DNA of 64,000 nt from Metarhizobium sp017305935 (lineage in GTDB: Bacteria > Pseudomonadota > Alphaproteobacteria > Rhizobiales > Rhizobiaceae), in assembly GCF_029601685.1 (NCBI RefSeq), contig NZ_JARRIR010000002.1:62001-126000 (forward strand), in the 5' to 3' direction. Positions 8,931 to 15,949 of this stretch are shown here, piece by piece (position 1 is the stretch's first letter; each line of letters starts with the position of its first letter). A program made the translations under genes and the position numbers. The notes below the pieces were generated by a model. It was not told the DNA's origin and ran no database searches. It worked only from the letters and a program-made list of their open reading frames with translations.

Positions 8931-10709
8931 CTAAAATTCTTCCCAGTTTTCGCGGACCGCCGCCGCGGCACCGCTGACGAGCCGCGGCCTGGCAAAGCGC
9001 GCCGCCACTTCGCCTCTGCCGTCCGGCGCACCAACCCTGTGCGAACTGACCGCTCCCAACCGATCGCTGATCTGGAACCGCGCCAGCAATTGCGTCAGCG
9101 CCACCGCGCGTTCGGAGAGCATGTTGCTGGCCGCACTCTGCTCCTCGGCGGTCGCGGCGTTCTGCTGCGTGCCCTGGTCGAGCACGTTCACCGCCTGGCC
9201 GATCTCGGTGACGCCCATCGCCTGCTCACGGCAGGCATCGACGATAGCGCTGACATTGCCGTCTATCTCCTGAACCCGCGCAACGATTGTCGTCAGCGCC
9301 GCCCCTGTCCTGTCGACGAGGCAAACGCCCGCCTTGACCTGTTCGGAGGAGACGGTGATTAGCGCCTTGATCTCCTTGGCAGCCTTTGCCGAACGCTGTG
9401 CCAGTTCGCGCACCTCCTGGGCCACGACGGCAAAGCCCTTGCCCGCTTCACCGGCGCGGGCCGCTTCCACACCGGCATTCAGCGCCAGCAAATTCGTCTG
9501 GAAGGCGATCTCGTCGATCACACCGATGATATTGGCGATCTCATGCGAAGACTGTTCGATCCGACCCATCGCCGAAACGGCATCACGGACGATAGCGCCG
9601 GATTCCTCCGCGGCGCTGCGCGTCTGCCGCACAATGGCGCCAGCCTCGCCAGCGCGCTTGCTGGTATCGCCCACCGTCTGGGTGATCTGCGCCAGCGCGG
9701 CAGCGGTCTCCTCGATCGATGCCGCCTGCTGCTCCGTCCGCTTAGCGATGGCATCGGCACTCGCCATCATTTCACCGGCGGTGCCGGCAATATCGCGGGC
9801 GGTCATCGAAATCTCGCCGATGGTTCGGTCCAGCGTCGTCACCGCCGCATTGAAATCCGTACGCGTGCGCTCCACCGCCTTGTCGAGCGGCTGCGGCACC
9901 TGCGATGTCAAATTCCCCTGCGCCAGTTCGCCGATGGCATTGCCGAGAATATCGACCGATTTCATTCTGGCGGTAACATCGGTCGCGAACTTCATGACAC
10001 CATAGATTTTTCCACGGCTGTCGGCGACGGGGTTATAGGAGGCCTGGACCCAGACGCGCGCGCCATCGCGAGTCCTGCGGATATAGGTGTCGCTTAGAAG
10101 TTCGCCGTTGCGCAGCCGCTCCCAGTGGCGGCCATACTCGCTCGATGCGACATAATCAGCCTCACAGAAGGTGCTGTGCGGCTTGCCCCTGATGTCCTCC
10201 AGCCGATAGCCCATCAGACGGCAGAAATTCTCGTTGGCATCCAGCACCTTTCCATCGAGATCGAATTCGATGACCGCCAGGGAGGCATCGAGCGCGCGCA
10301 ACTTGTTCTGGTTGTGAAGCGAGAGAAGTTTGGTGGCAGTAATATCGGCGGCGATCTTCACGACTTCGATCACCTTGCCGCCCGAAAGAATTGGATCGTA
10401 GGAGGCTTCGATCCACACATCCTGCCCGGATTTGGAAAGACGCCGGAACTGCCCCACCTGTGGCTTTCCGGTCGCCAGTTCCCGCCAGAAGGTTTCGTAG
10501 GCCGGCGATGCGGATAGGTCCGCGCCGACGAAAATCCGGTGATGCTGACCGATGATTTCCTGCAGCGAATAACCAAGCGCAGCGCAAAAATTCTCGTTTG
10601 CGCCCTTGATGATCCCATCCGGCGCGAACCAGATCAGTGCATGCGATTTGGAGATCGCCTGATAATGTTGCGAAATGCGACGGCTTTGAATCCAGGCGGA
10701 CAGTGACAT
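8931..10709 (-). CDS. Soluble methyl-accepting chemotaxis protein with two PAS domains
   Basis: The 592-residue protein has two PAS domains (about 20-125 and 140-250) with the PAS-type boundary GxKV-ExxKxAxDITAxK. A HAMP-like linker follows, then an MCP signalling domain (about 330-540) with the conserved hairpin tip EIAFQTNLLALNAGVEAARAG near residue 400. There is no signal peptide or transmembrane segment, so it is a cytoplasmic receptor of the Aer/soluble type that probably senses a redox or small-molecule cue through a PAS cofactor. The last residues, NWEEF, resemble the NWETF tether for CheR/CheB, so it is probably adapted by methylation. It stands alone, outside any che operon. The start is fixed by the GGAGGG ribosome site. 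Confidence 0.92.
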   Translation of the reverse strand: MSLSAWIQSRRISQHYQAISKSHALIWFAPDGIIKGANENFCAALGYSLQEIIGQHHRIFVGADLSASPAYETFWRELATGKPQVGQFRRLSKSGQDVWIEASYDPILSGGKVIEVVKIAADITATKLLSLHNQNKLRALDASLAVIEFDLDGKVLDANENFCRLMGYRLEDIRGKPHSTFCEADYVASSEYGRHWERLRNGELLSDTYIRRTRDGARVWVQASYNPVADSRGKIYGVMKFATDVTARMKSVDILGNAIGELAQGNLTSQVPQPLDKAVERTRTDFNAAVTTLDRTIGEISMTARDIAGTAGEMMASADAIAKRTEQQAASIEETAAALAQITQTVGDTSKRAGEAGAIVRQTRSAAEESGAIVRDAVSAMGRIEQSSHEIANIIGVIDEIAFQTNLLALNAGVEAARAGEAGKGFAVVAQEVRELAQRSAKAAKEIKALITVSSEQVKAGVCLVDRTGAALTTIVARVQEIDGNVSAIVDACREQAMGVTEIGQAVNVLDQGTQQNAATAEEQSAASNMLSERAVALTQLLARFQISDRLGAVSSHRVGAPDGRGEVAARFARPRLVSGAAAAVRENWEEF

Positions 10710-10715
10710 GCAACC

Positions 10716-10738
10716 CTCCAGGGAAAAGTTACCTGGAG
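10716..10738 (-). promoter_or_regulatory. Inverted repeat covering the ribosome site of the MCP gene
   Basis: CTCCAGG and CCTGGAG form a 7-bp stem around a 9-nt loop in the leader. On the transcript the second arm contains most of the GGAGGG ribosome site that lies just before the start codon at 10709. The hairpin could limit translation, or the site could be a protein operator. Function is inferred only. Confidence 0.4.
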
Positions 10739-10912
10739 TTTGATATCGATTATCAAATTTTCTCTTAACTCAGAGTTGCATCAATAATAAATAATCTCAT
10801 GAATTGCATATTGTCGACATTACGGTCAATCAAGTCTGGTTCTGGCGACCCGCATGACCGCAATGTCCTGCGTCCAATAATGACCAGCAAAGGGCTGGCC
10901 GACCTACTCCAT

Positions 10913-11218
10913 CTATTTGACCGGCTTCACAAGCGAGAGGACGCGAGGCTTGGACGGAGCGTCGAGCCAATCGATCCACCTGTCCCGTTCTTCTATCGTG
11001 TCGAAGAATCGCCAGAGCTTGTATCCCTGGTCAGTCGCCTCCACCATCTCCCCGATGGTCGCCAGTTCCAGAGGCAGCGTCACCTCATTGCCGTCGAAAC
11101 GGACGAAATAGACCCCTTCGGCAGCGAGGCGTATAACCTGACCGGTTCCGTAGGCACCGTCCTCGTCGTCAACCGTGAAATACATGCCGGTCAAAGTGTC
11201 GATCACTGCGTCTCTCAT
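10913..11218 (-). CDS. Conserved-looking hypothetical protein (101 aa)
   Basis: I do not recognise a family. The protein is acidic and soluble, with no signal peptide. Its first half (MRDAVIDTLTGMYFTVDD, YGTGQVIRLAAEGVYFVRFDG) reads like a small beta-barrel or SH3-like fold that wraps around a modified surface. The second half has EERDRWIDWLD followed by a basic tail. The composition and lack of rare codons favour this minus-strand frame over the longer plus-strand frame covering it. It sits alone between the receptor gene and the integrated element. It could be a small regulatory or adaptor protein. Confidence 0.55.
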   Translation of the reverse strand: MRDAVIDTLTGMYFTVDDEDGAYGTGQVIRLAAEGVYFVRFDGNEVTLPLELATIGEMVEATDQGYKLWRFFDTIEERDRWIDWLDAPSKPRVLSLVKPVK

Positions 11219-11931
11219 GGGGTCTCGGATGCCAGCCTGGAAATACTCATCAGACCACGTTTGCCCAGGCGCGCGGCAAAGGCAAGCCGCACACGCAATG
11301 TTTTTTTCAGTATCGCGCCGATCTCACTTGCCTTGATGGCCAAAACAAAAGACCCCTGCTGCCAATGAGGTCGGTGCAGCAGGGGCACTGGAAATTGTAG
11401 CAACTGACAAGTCACCGAATCGAATCTTAGAGAATGTCGATCAAACGCTCAATACTGCGACTGGGTGAGGACTTCGCTTTGCCATATGGGCAAAAGCGGC
11501 CAGCGCGGTCGCGCCGAAAAGAAAAGCCCGGCGAAAGAGCCGGGCAAGGAGCGCTGACTAGAAGTAGGGACACCGCAGGATCATGCGTAGGGATAAGCAA
11601 ACTATCCTGCAGCATAACTAGAATTGTTTATGCGAAAAAATGTTCCCGGAAAACAATCAAAAATTGTCGCAAAGACCGATGGCCGCAAGCAGGAAACGAG
11701 GCCAAAGACTGAAAAAATCAAACCGTGCCACGACTCTCGAAGTCGCCACATGGGCGCGAATATCGCCGAAACAATGAAATTCAACAAGGCCTGATAGGCC
11801 AACGCACAGCGAATGTGAACCAGCGTACCGTATTGAGGCAGCGTCGCGAAAGAAAAAATGGCGCACCCAAGTAGAGCGAAGGCGAACCCGCGAGATTGGT
11901 TGGATGACGGCAGCGCGCAAGAAAAAAATGG
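11219..11931. other. Gene-poor stretch left of the integrated element
   Basis: No convincing coding sequence lies here; the short frames present have atypical composition. The visible structure is an intrinsic terminator on the minus strand at 11526-11545 and a degenerate tRNA-3'-end-like segment at about 11854-11893 (see findings). Base composition is lower in GC than that of neighbouring genes. This is the chromosomal flank that originally followed the tRNA-Thr gene. Confidence 0.5.
11526..11545 (-). terminator. Orphan Rho-independent terminator, possible sRNA end
   Basis: On the minus strand GCCCGGC and GCCGGGC form a perfect 7-bp stem with a 6-nt loop, followed by TTTTCTTTTC. No gene reads into it from the right, since the nearest minus-strand gene upstream is the integrase some 500 bp away across the attachment site. 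It may end a small RNA transcribed from about 11650, or the original tRNA-Thr transcript. Confidence 0.6.
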
Positions 11932-11985
11932 TGCCCCCGGCAGGATTCGAACCCGCGACCCCCTGATTACAAATCATGATTTTCG
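11932..11985. repeat. attL: 54-bp copy of the tRNA-Thr 3' part
   Basis: These 54 bp are identical to 30906-30959. They contain the 3' 48 nt of the tRNA-Thr(UGU) gene, including the encoded CCA, the T arm and the anticodon loop, plus its downstream T run. After 11985 the sequence departs from the tRNA, so no functional tRNA is present here. This is the distal attachment site created by integration. Confidence 0.93.
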
Positions 11986-12012
11986 CCCTACGGTATAAGG
12001 GTTTTGGCGGTC

Positions 12013-12032
12013 CATGTTGCACCCATGTTGCA
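12013..12032. promoter_or_regulatory. Left-end integrase arm-type sites (two CATGTTGCA copies)
   Basis: CATGTTGCA occurs at 12013-12021 and 12024-12032, directly between attL and the end of the integrase gene. The same 9-mer recurs in inverse orientation near the right end of the element. Placement at both ends fits arm-type binding sites for the integrase; binding itself is inferred. Confidence 0.5.
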
Positions 12033-13268
12033 TCAAGCCAGCACCAAGTCAACCGCAGCGGCCAATTCCGAGCCGTCATCGTCTCGCGGGAATAGGTGAG
12101 AATAGAGGTCCATTGTCAGGGCAATCGTGCTGTGCCCCATGCGTTCCTGCACCATCTTCGGCGGCAGGCCGAGGCCGCCGTCCTCGCGCCGGTTGATGCA
12201 CCACGAAGCGAACCAGTGCCTCAGGCAGTGAAGACCGGAATATTTTGACACGAAGACCGGCTGCTCCTTCTCGTCAACCTCTCCTGTTTCGATCGACACG
12301 CCCGCCTTCACCCAAAGCGGATGAAGACCGCGCTTCAGGATGTTGTTCAAGTTCTCGACCTTGCCTTGACCATTCGGGAAAACGAGATCGAGCGCCTTCA
12401 CCGGCTTACCGTCTGCATCGGCCTTGCCCGTCTCCCGACGTGGGCAAGCCAGCTTCCATTCCTTCAATGCGTTGATGACGATCGGCGGCGCCGGAACCGT
12501 GCGCTCGCCCGAAACCGATTTGGGCTTGCCGATATCGTTGAAGCGGTCGGCGCGCTGATGCACCCGGATTTCCCGCTTATCGAGGTCAACGTCCTGCCAG
12601 CGTAAGCCGCGCAACTCTGAAGCCCGTAGACCGCAGAATGCCGCCGTCAGAATGAAAGGCCTCCACCGGCCCTCACAGACGGCCAGCAGCGCCTTCACGT
12701 CCTCCCGAAGCGGAATGTCTACGCCGATCTTCAGCTTGCCCTTCTGGCGCTTCTCTTGTCGGGTGGATTTGCTCCCCCGGCGAGACTGCATCTCCCGAGC
12801 GGCGTTGCGAACGACAAGACCCCTCTCCTGAGCGTCGGCAAGCATGGTGCCGAGCGATGTCATGACGCGCTTTGTCATAGAGGCGGATCGGCCGCCCTCG
12901 CGCAATTCGTCCTCGAATGCCCGCAGTCTTGCCGTGGTCAAGGTGTTCAGCTTCAGGGCGCCGATAAACGGGACGATGTGCAGTCGAAGTGTCCGTTCGT
13001 AATCTTCGATCGAGGACCGCTCCAGTCCGGCCGCCCTGGTCGACAAAATCCACAGCTTGCTTGCCGCCTCGACAGTCACAGTCTCGCGGTCGGCAACGTG
13101 CGTGCCCTCGCGGACCTCGACGTCGGCTTTGCTGGCGAAGGCGTCAGCCTCTTTCTTGAGCCGAAATGTCTTCAGACGGCGCTTGCCGGCCATGTCGTTA
13201 TAGTCGACGACCCAGGCTTGCTTCTTTTCGCCCTTCGGCGTTGTCCATTCGCGTTTTCTGACCGACAC
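12033..13268 (-). CDS. int: Tyrosine recombinase integrase
   Basis: The 411-residue protein has an AP2-like N-terminal arm-binding domain (MSVRKREWTTPKGEKKQAWV), a SAM-like core-binding domain at about 65-160, and a catalytic domain. The catalytic set is visible: Arg in CGLRASELRGLRW, His and Arg in LHCLRHWFASW, the second His in RMGHSTIA, and the nucleophilic Tyr in MDLYSHLF. It should insert and excise the element at the tRNA-Thr gene. The gene lies 3 bp after the Arc-type repressor gene on the same strand, so the two are probably co-transcribed, and its stop codon touches the arm-type repeats beside attL. Confidence 0.95.
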   Translation of the reverse strand: MSVRKREWTTPKGEKKQAWVVDYNDMAGKRRLKTFRLKKEADAFASKADVEVREGTHVADRETVTVEAASKLWILSTRAAGLERSSIEDYERTLRLHIVPFIGALKLNTLTTARLRAFEDELREGGRSASMTKRVMTSLGTMLADAQERGLVVRNAAREMQSRRGSKSTRQEKRQKGKLKIGVDIPLREDVKALLAVCEGRWRPFILTAAFCGLRASELRGLRWQDVDLDKREIRVHQRADRFNDIGKPKSVSGERTVPAPPIVINALKEWKLACPRRETGKADADGKPVKALDLVFPNGQGKVENLNNILKRGLHPLWVKAGVSIETGEVDEKEQPVFVSKYSGLHCLRHWFASWCINRREDGGLGLPPKMVQERMGHSTIALTMDLYSHLFPRDDDGSELAAAVDLVLA

Positions 13269-13271
13269 AGA

Positions 13272-13667
13272 TCAACCGTTTCGCAGAGCAAAATTCAAGT
13301 TTGTAAGGTGCTCTAAGAGCCGAGTTGTAAAAAGAGGATCGTTGTGAAGACCTTCATCTTCCGCTCTCTTCAAAAACTCATCAAGCGTTGCAAGAAGCTC
13401 TTCTTTTGAAGGGAGGCCGGGATACATCATATCTAGCGTTCCTAAAATTTCGCCTCTGACTGAACGTTCATTTAATCTAGCAGACTGCTTAATTCGGCGC
13501 ATCAAATCTTCAGGTAATGATAGGTTTTCACCGAAGCTTTCTTCCAGACGCGCAACTATTTCCGAGTTTACTGATCGGTTATTTGCTTTCGCGGCCTCTG
13601 TGACCCTTTCCTTAAGTTCCTCTGTCAAACGTAGCTTAAGCTGCGGATCATCTCGGCCCATTTCCAC
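13272..13667 (-). CDS. Arc-family DNA-binding protein with two ribbon-helix-helix repeats
   Basis: The 131-residue protein contains two successive Arc-like modules: DPQLKLRLTEELKERVTEAA followed by NRSVNSEIVARLEES, and LPEDLMRRIKQSARLNERSV followed by RGEILGTL. Ribbon-helix-helix proteins normally dimerise to make one DNA-binding unit, so a tandem copy may form that unit within one chain. It is the only obvious repressor candidate in the element and lies beside an operator-like inverted repeat, upstream of and coupled to the integrase. Its GC content is lower than that of the structural genes. The inferred role is maintenance of lysogeny or control of int/xis. Confidence 0.8.
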   Translation of the reverse strand: MEMGRDDPQLKLRLTEELKERVTEAAKANNRSVNSEIVARLEESFGENLSLPEDLMRRIKQSARLNERSVRGEILGTLDMMYPGLPSKEELLATLDEFLKRAEDEGLHNDPLFTTRLLEHLTNLNFALRNG

Positions 13668-13695
13668 AATCCTCTCGATTTACACACTGCATAGC

Positions 13696-13748
13696 ACCAC
13701 CGTGGTCTTGACATCAAGTCACCACGGTGGTTACGTGATCACCGTGGT
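13696..13748. promoter_or_regulatory. Operator-like repeats between the repressor and the Xis-like gene
   Basis: ACCACCGTGGT (13696-13706) and its exact reverse complement ACCACGGTGGT (13721-13731) form an inverted repeat with a 14-bp spacer, and a further ACCGTGGT half-site lies at 13741-13748. A TTGACA hexamer at 13708-13713 sits between the arms and could be the -35 of the rightward promoter. Three similar sites in a divergent intergenic region is the usual layout for a phage operator; the Arc-type protein is the likely ligand. Confidence 0.65.
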
Positions 13749-13779
13749 TACACGTTCATCCATTACGAAAGGCTTAAGG

Positions 13780-13968
13780 ATGGAAGGAAGCGAAGAAAAA
13801 ATTGATCTCCTGTGGGGTGGAGAGGAGATCGCAAAATTCATCGGCAGAACGCGCCGCGCAACGTTCGACATGCTCGATAAAGGTCAACTGCCAGCAAGGA
13901 AGGTCAATGGTCGATGGGTCGTGGAGCGCAAGACGCTGATCGCCTTCTTCACGGAGAGCGCAGCGTGA
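13780..13968 (+). CDS. Excisionase-like helix-turn-helix protein
   Basis: The 62-residue product carries a MerR/Xis-type winged helix: LWGGEEIAKFIGRTRRATFDMLDKG then LPARKVNGRWVVERKTL. Such small proteins bend DNA at attachment sites or activate phage operons. The ATG at 13780 follows AAGG and places translation downstream of the operator, so it is preferred to an upstream in-frame start that would lie in the operator. It is the first gene of the long rightward operon, and its stop overlaps a GTG that could start an alternative frame. Confidence 0.7.
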   Translation: MEGSEEKIDLLWGGEEIAKFIGRTRRATFDMLDKGQLPARKVNGRWVVERKTLIAFFTESAA

Positions 13969-14084
13969 AACCGCCCCTCCGCCAAGTCCCGCGCACATTC
14001 GCGGATCACCAGAACGCAAAAGGCCCGGCAGAGGCGGCAACCTCTCCGAGCCGTGGTTCCACCATTCCAGAGAAGGAAAAGGAA

Positions 14085-14384
14085 ATGAACAGGACGGACG
14101 ATAGCACCGGGACGGCCGAAGCGCCAGCCCCTTCCTATGATCCATATGAGGCCGGACCTTTCCGCTGCGTTACCGACATGGAAACCCCCCTCACAACTAT
14201 CAGTGATCTTCTTCGCGGTTTGTGCCTGATCGCGGAAACGTTCGACGAACACCATGGGCGCGTTGTACAGCGAATTGCGATGCTCGCGGAAAAAGAATGC
14301 GATGTGGCTGAGGAGCTTCGTTGCAAGCTCTTTCACATGACGCATCCTCATCCTGAGAACTATGTGCGGGAGCGCTCACGATGA
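14085..14384 (+). CDS. Hypothetical phage protein (99 aa)
   Basis: No family is recognised. The start chosen is the ATG at 14085, which has a strong purine-rich site (GAGAAGGAAAAGGA) in front; a GTG at 13965 in the same frame is a possible longer start. The product is acidic, with a proline-rich head (TAEAPAPSYDPYE) and a helical C-terminal half containing paired Cys and His residues. It ends in ATGA overlap with the next gene, so it belongs to the early rightward operon. Confidence 0.55.
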   Translation: MNRTDDSTGTAEAPAPSYDPYEAGPFRCVTDMETPLTTISDLLRGLCLIAETFDEHHGRVVQRIAMLAEKECDVAEELRCKLFHMTHPHPENYVRERSR

Positions 14385-14557
14385 AAAGCCCCGCCATCTA
14401 TCAGTTCCGCCGCGCCGAACTCGAACGGTGGGTCGAGAACGCAATCGCGCTGCTCGACGAGATCGACGGCGACCCCGACCGTGAAGACGACGAGCTTGAA
14501 GCGATTGACGAGCGCGAGCCGCCGTTCTCGCGCGTGCTCGGAGGGTTTGGCGCATGA
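14381..14557 (+). CDS. Small acidic hypothetical phage protein (58 aa)
   Basis: The ATG at 14381 overlaps the stop of the previous gene (ATGA), and its own stop overlaps the next start in the same way. The product begins MKSPAIYQFRRAELERWVEN and continues with a run of Asp/Glu (LDEIDGDPDREDDELEAIDE), a single amphipathic helix with an acidic tail. No function is assigned. Translational coupling on both sides is the main evidence that it is real. Confidence 0.6.
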   Translation: MKSPAIYQFRRAELERWVENAIALLDEIDGDPDREDDELEAIDEREPPFSRVLGGFGA

Positions 14558-14682
14558 AGCTCCTCGCCCTCTGGACCGCAATCCTCCTCTTCAAGCTCGC
14601 GAAACTCTTGGCAGCGGTCGGCGACATCATCGCCGCGCCCGGAATGTGGATCCTCGATCACTACGAGGAGCGCCGGAATTGA
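14554..14682 (+). CDS. Very small membrane-associated phage protein (42 aa)
   Basis: The ATG at 14554 overlaps the preceding stop. The product opens with a hydrophobic helix (MKLLALWTAILLFKLAKLLA) and ends in a charged tail (HYEERRN). One membrane segment and short length recall small early phage membrane proteins; a holin is possible but its place in the early region argues against that. The TGA overlaps a TTG that starts the following gene. Confidence 0.5.
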   Translation: MKLLALWTAILLFKLAKLLAAVGDIIAAPGMWILDHYEERRN

Positions 14683-14927
14683 AGAACGACAAGCCTCTCG
14701 GCCGTCAAGCGCAATGGCGCAAGGACAACCCGAAGAAATATCGCGCACATTTGCGGGTGGCTACGGCCCTCCGCAATGGCTCCCTCGTCAAACAGCCGTG
14801 CAAGGTCTGCGGAAATCTGCGGACCGACGCGCACCACCCCGATTATCGCCGTCCGCTCGAAGTGATCTGGCTTTGCAGGTTTCATCACTCTGCTGCGCAT
14901 CGGAGGGAAAAGGCGGGTGACGAGTGA
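14679..14927 (+). CDS. HNH-like zinc-binding phage protein (82 aa)
   Basis: Translation probably starts at the TTG at 14679, which overlaps the previous stop. The C-terminal half contains CKVCG, then AHHPDY, then WLCRFHHSAAH, the Cys2 plus His-rich spacing seen in small HNH/zinc-finger proteins common in phage early regions. An N-terminal basic segment (GRQAQWRKDNPKKYRAHLR) could bind nucleic acid. Nuclease activity is possible but not shown. It is coupled to the replication gene downstream by a GTGA overlap. Confidence 0.65.
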   Translation: MKNDKPLGRQAQWRKDNPKKYRAHLRVATALRNGSLVKQPCKVCGNLRTDAHHPDYRRPLEVIWLCRFHHSAAHRREKAGDE

Positions 14928-15949
14928 GCGCCATTCGCATCGATTTCAAAACTGGTGATGCGGCCCGGTTCAATATGCTTCGAGATCAGTGGAGAAGTGC
15001 GGCCGCGAGCTGCACTCTCCCTCGCGCCGCATATCGTGTTGCCAACGTTCTGCCGACATTCCTCAATCGAGAATATGGCTACGCCTTCCCAACCGACGAC
15101 GATCTTGCCAGCGCCATTGGCGCAGACCAGCGCACGGCAAAACGTGGTCTCGGCGCACTCGATGATGCCTGCCTCATAGAGCGCACCACTCTCGTCAAAC
15201 GAGACCCGAAAGGGGAAGCAATTGGGAAGACACGTCGCATCTATCTCACCTTGCCGGATGTGAAGGGACAGATCGGCGAAGTGAAGGGACAGATTTTGCC
15301 CGAAGTGAAGGGACAAAATGTGAAGGGACAGGGGGGGGTGAAGGGACAGAAATGCGTATGTGACGGGACACCCGTATGTCCCTATATACCTGACATATAT
15401 ACCCCTGACAGTATTTCTGCTTATGAAACGGGAGATCCTATCGAGGGTACGTATACGCGAGACAGCCTTGCGCAGCCGTCCACCACAGGCGAAGCAAGCA
15501 AGGCTGTCGGGACGCAGCCTCCGGCCTTCGATGTGGCAGAAGAAAAAAAAGCGTATCCGCATTCTGTGCCCTCGCCTGCGCCCGCTGTGGCTGCTTCCTC
15601 ACCCGCTCAAGAGCCCAATAGCTACCTCTCCGCGAAGAACGGCGATGCGGCTTTTGCGCCTTCGGAAAAAAAAGGCGGCGCTGTCCCTTCGGTGGAAACT
15701 GACCCTTCGGTGAATTCTGCACCTTCACCTGTCCCTTCGGTGGATTGGCGAAAGGCAAAGCATCCGAAGGTTCTCCAGGGCCGCCCGCTCAGCCGCAAAC
15801 CGTTCCCGGCTCCGAAGTCTCAGGCAGCGGCAGAAGCTTTCCTGCTCAAGCATCATGTGCCCGTCATGCACTGGCCTCGGCTGATGCAAAACCTGATGGA
15901 CGGGCAGCTTTACGAATTCGACATCGAACCATGGATGGACGTAGCATGA
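14924..15949 (+). CDS. Replication initiator-like helix-turn-helix protein
   Basis: The 341-residue protein starts at a GTG at 14924 that overlaps the previous stop. Residues about 25-90 form a winged helix with the phage replication-protein pattern (PRAAYRVANVLPTFLNREYG, TDDDLASAIGADQRTAKRGL, then LDDACLIER). Residues about 112-142 contain five VKGQ units, whose DNA is a set of direct repeats. A low-complexity Pro/Ser/Ala linker follows, and a C-terminal segment (about 290-341) ends the protein. The lambda O protein and its relatives likewise carry origin iterons inside the initiator gene. The inferred role is origin recognition for element replication; no helicase or helicase-loader gene is obvious nearby. 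Confidence 0.65.
   Translation: MSAIRIDFKTGDAARFNMLRDQWRSAAASCTLPRAAYRVANVLPTFLNREYGYAFPTDDDLASAIGADQRTAKRGLGALDDACLIERTTLVKRDPKGEAIGKTRRIYLTLPDVKGQIGEVKGQILPEVKGQNVKGQGGVKGQKCVCDGTPVCPYIPDIYTPDSISAYETGDPIEGTYTRDSLAQPSTTGEASKAVGTQPPAFDVAEEKKAYPHSVPSPAPAVAASSPAQEPNSYLSAKNGDAAFAPSEKKGGAVPSVETDPSVNSAPSPVPSVDWRKAKHPKVLQGRPLSRKPFPAPKSQAAAEAFLLKHHVPVMHWPRLMQNLMDGQLYEFDIEPWMDVA
15260..15739 (+). repeat. Iteron-like repeats inside the replication gene, candidate origin
   Basis: GTGAAGGGACAG or a one-base variant occurs five times in direct orientation at 15260, 15281, 15305, 15320 and 15338. Further on, the inverse core TGTCCCTTC occurs at 15682-15690 and 15730-15738, with a variant TGACCCTTC at 15700-15708. 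The two clusters are about 330 bp apart and lie on either side of an AT-richer segment (15360-15430). The pattern fits initiator binding sites around a replication origin. Confidence 0.55.

Noticed and set aside
10799..11368. Plus-strand frame of 189 codons over the 101-residue hypothetical gene
   Set aside because: Its composition is less gene-like, and its start has no ribosome site. The minus-strand product has the more typical mix of residues.
11657..12079. Minus-strand frame of 140 codons spanning attL
   Set aside because: It contains the tell-tale translation of a tRNA 3' end (GVAGSNPAGGT) and crosses the attachment site, so it is not a gene.
15260..15349. CRISPR array
   Set aside because: The repeats are only 12 bp, spacers are 3-12 bp and the whole lies in a coding frame; no cas genes are present.
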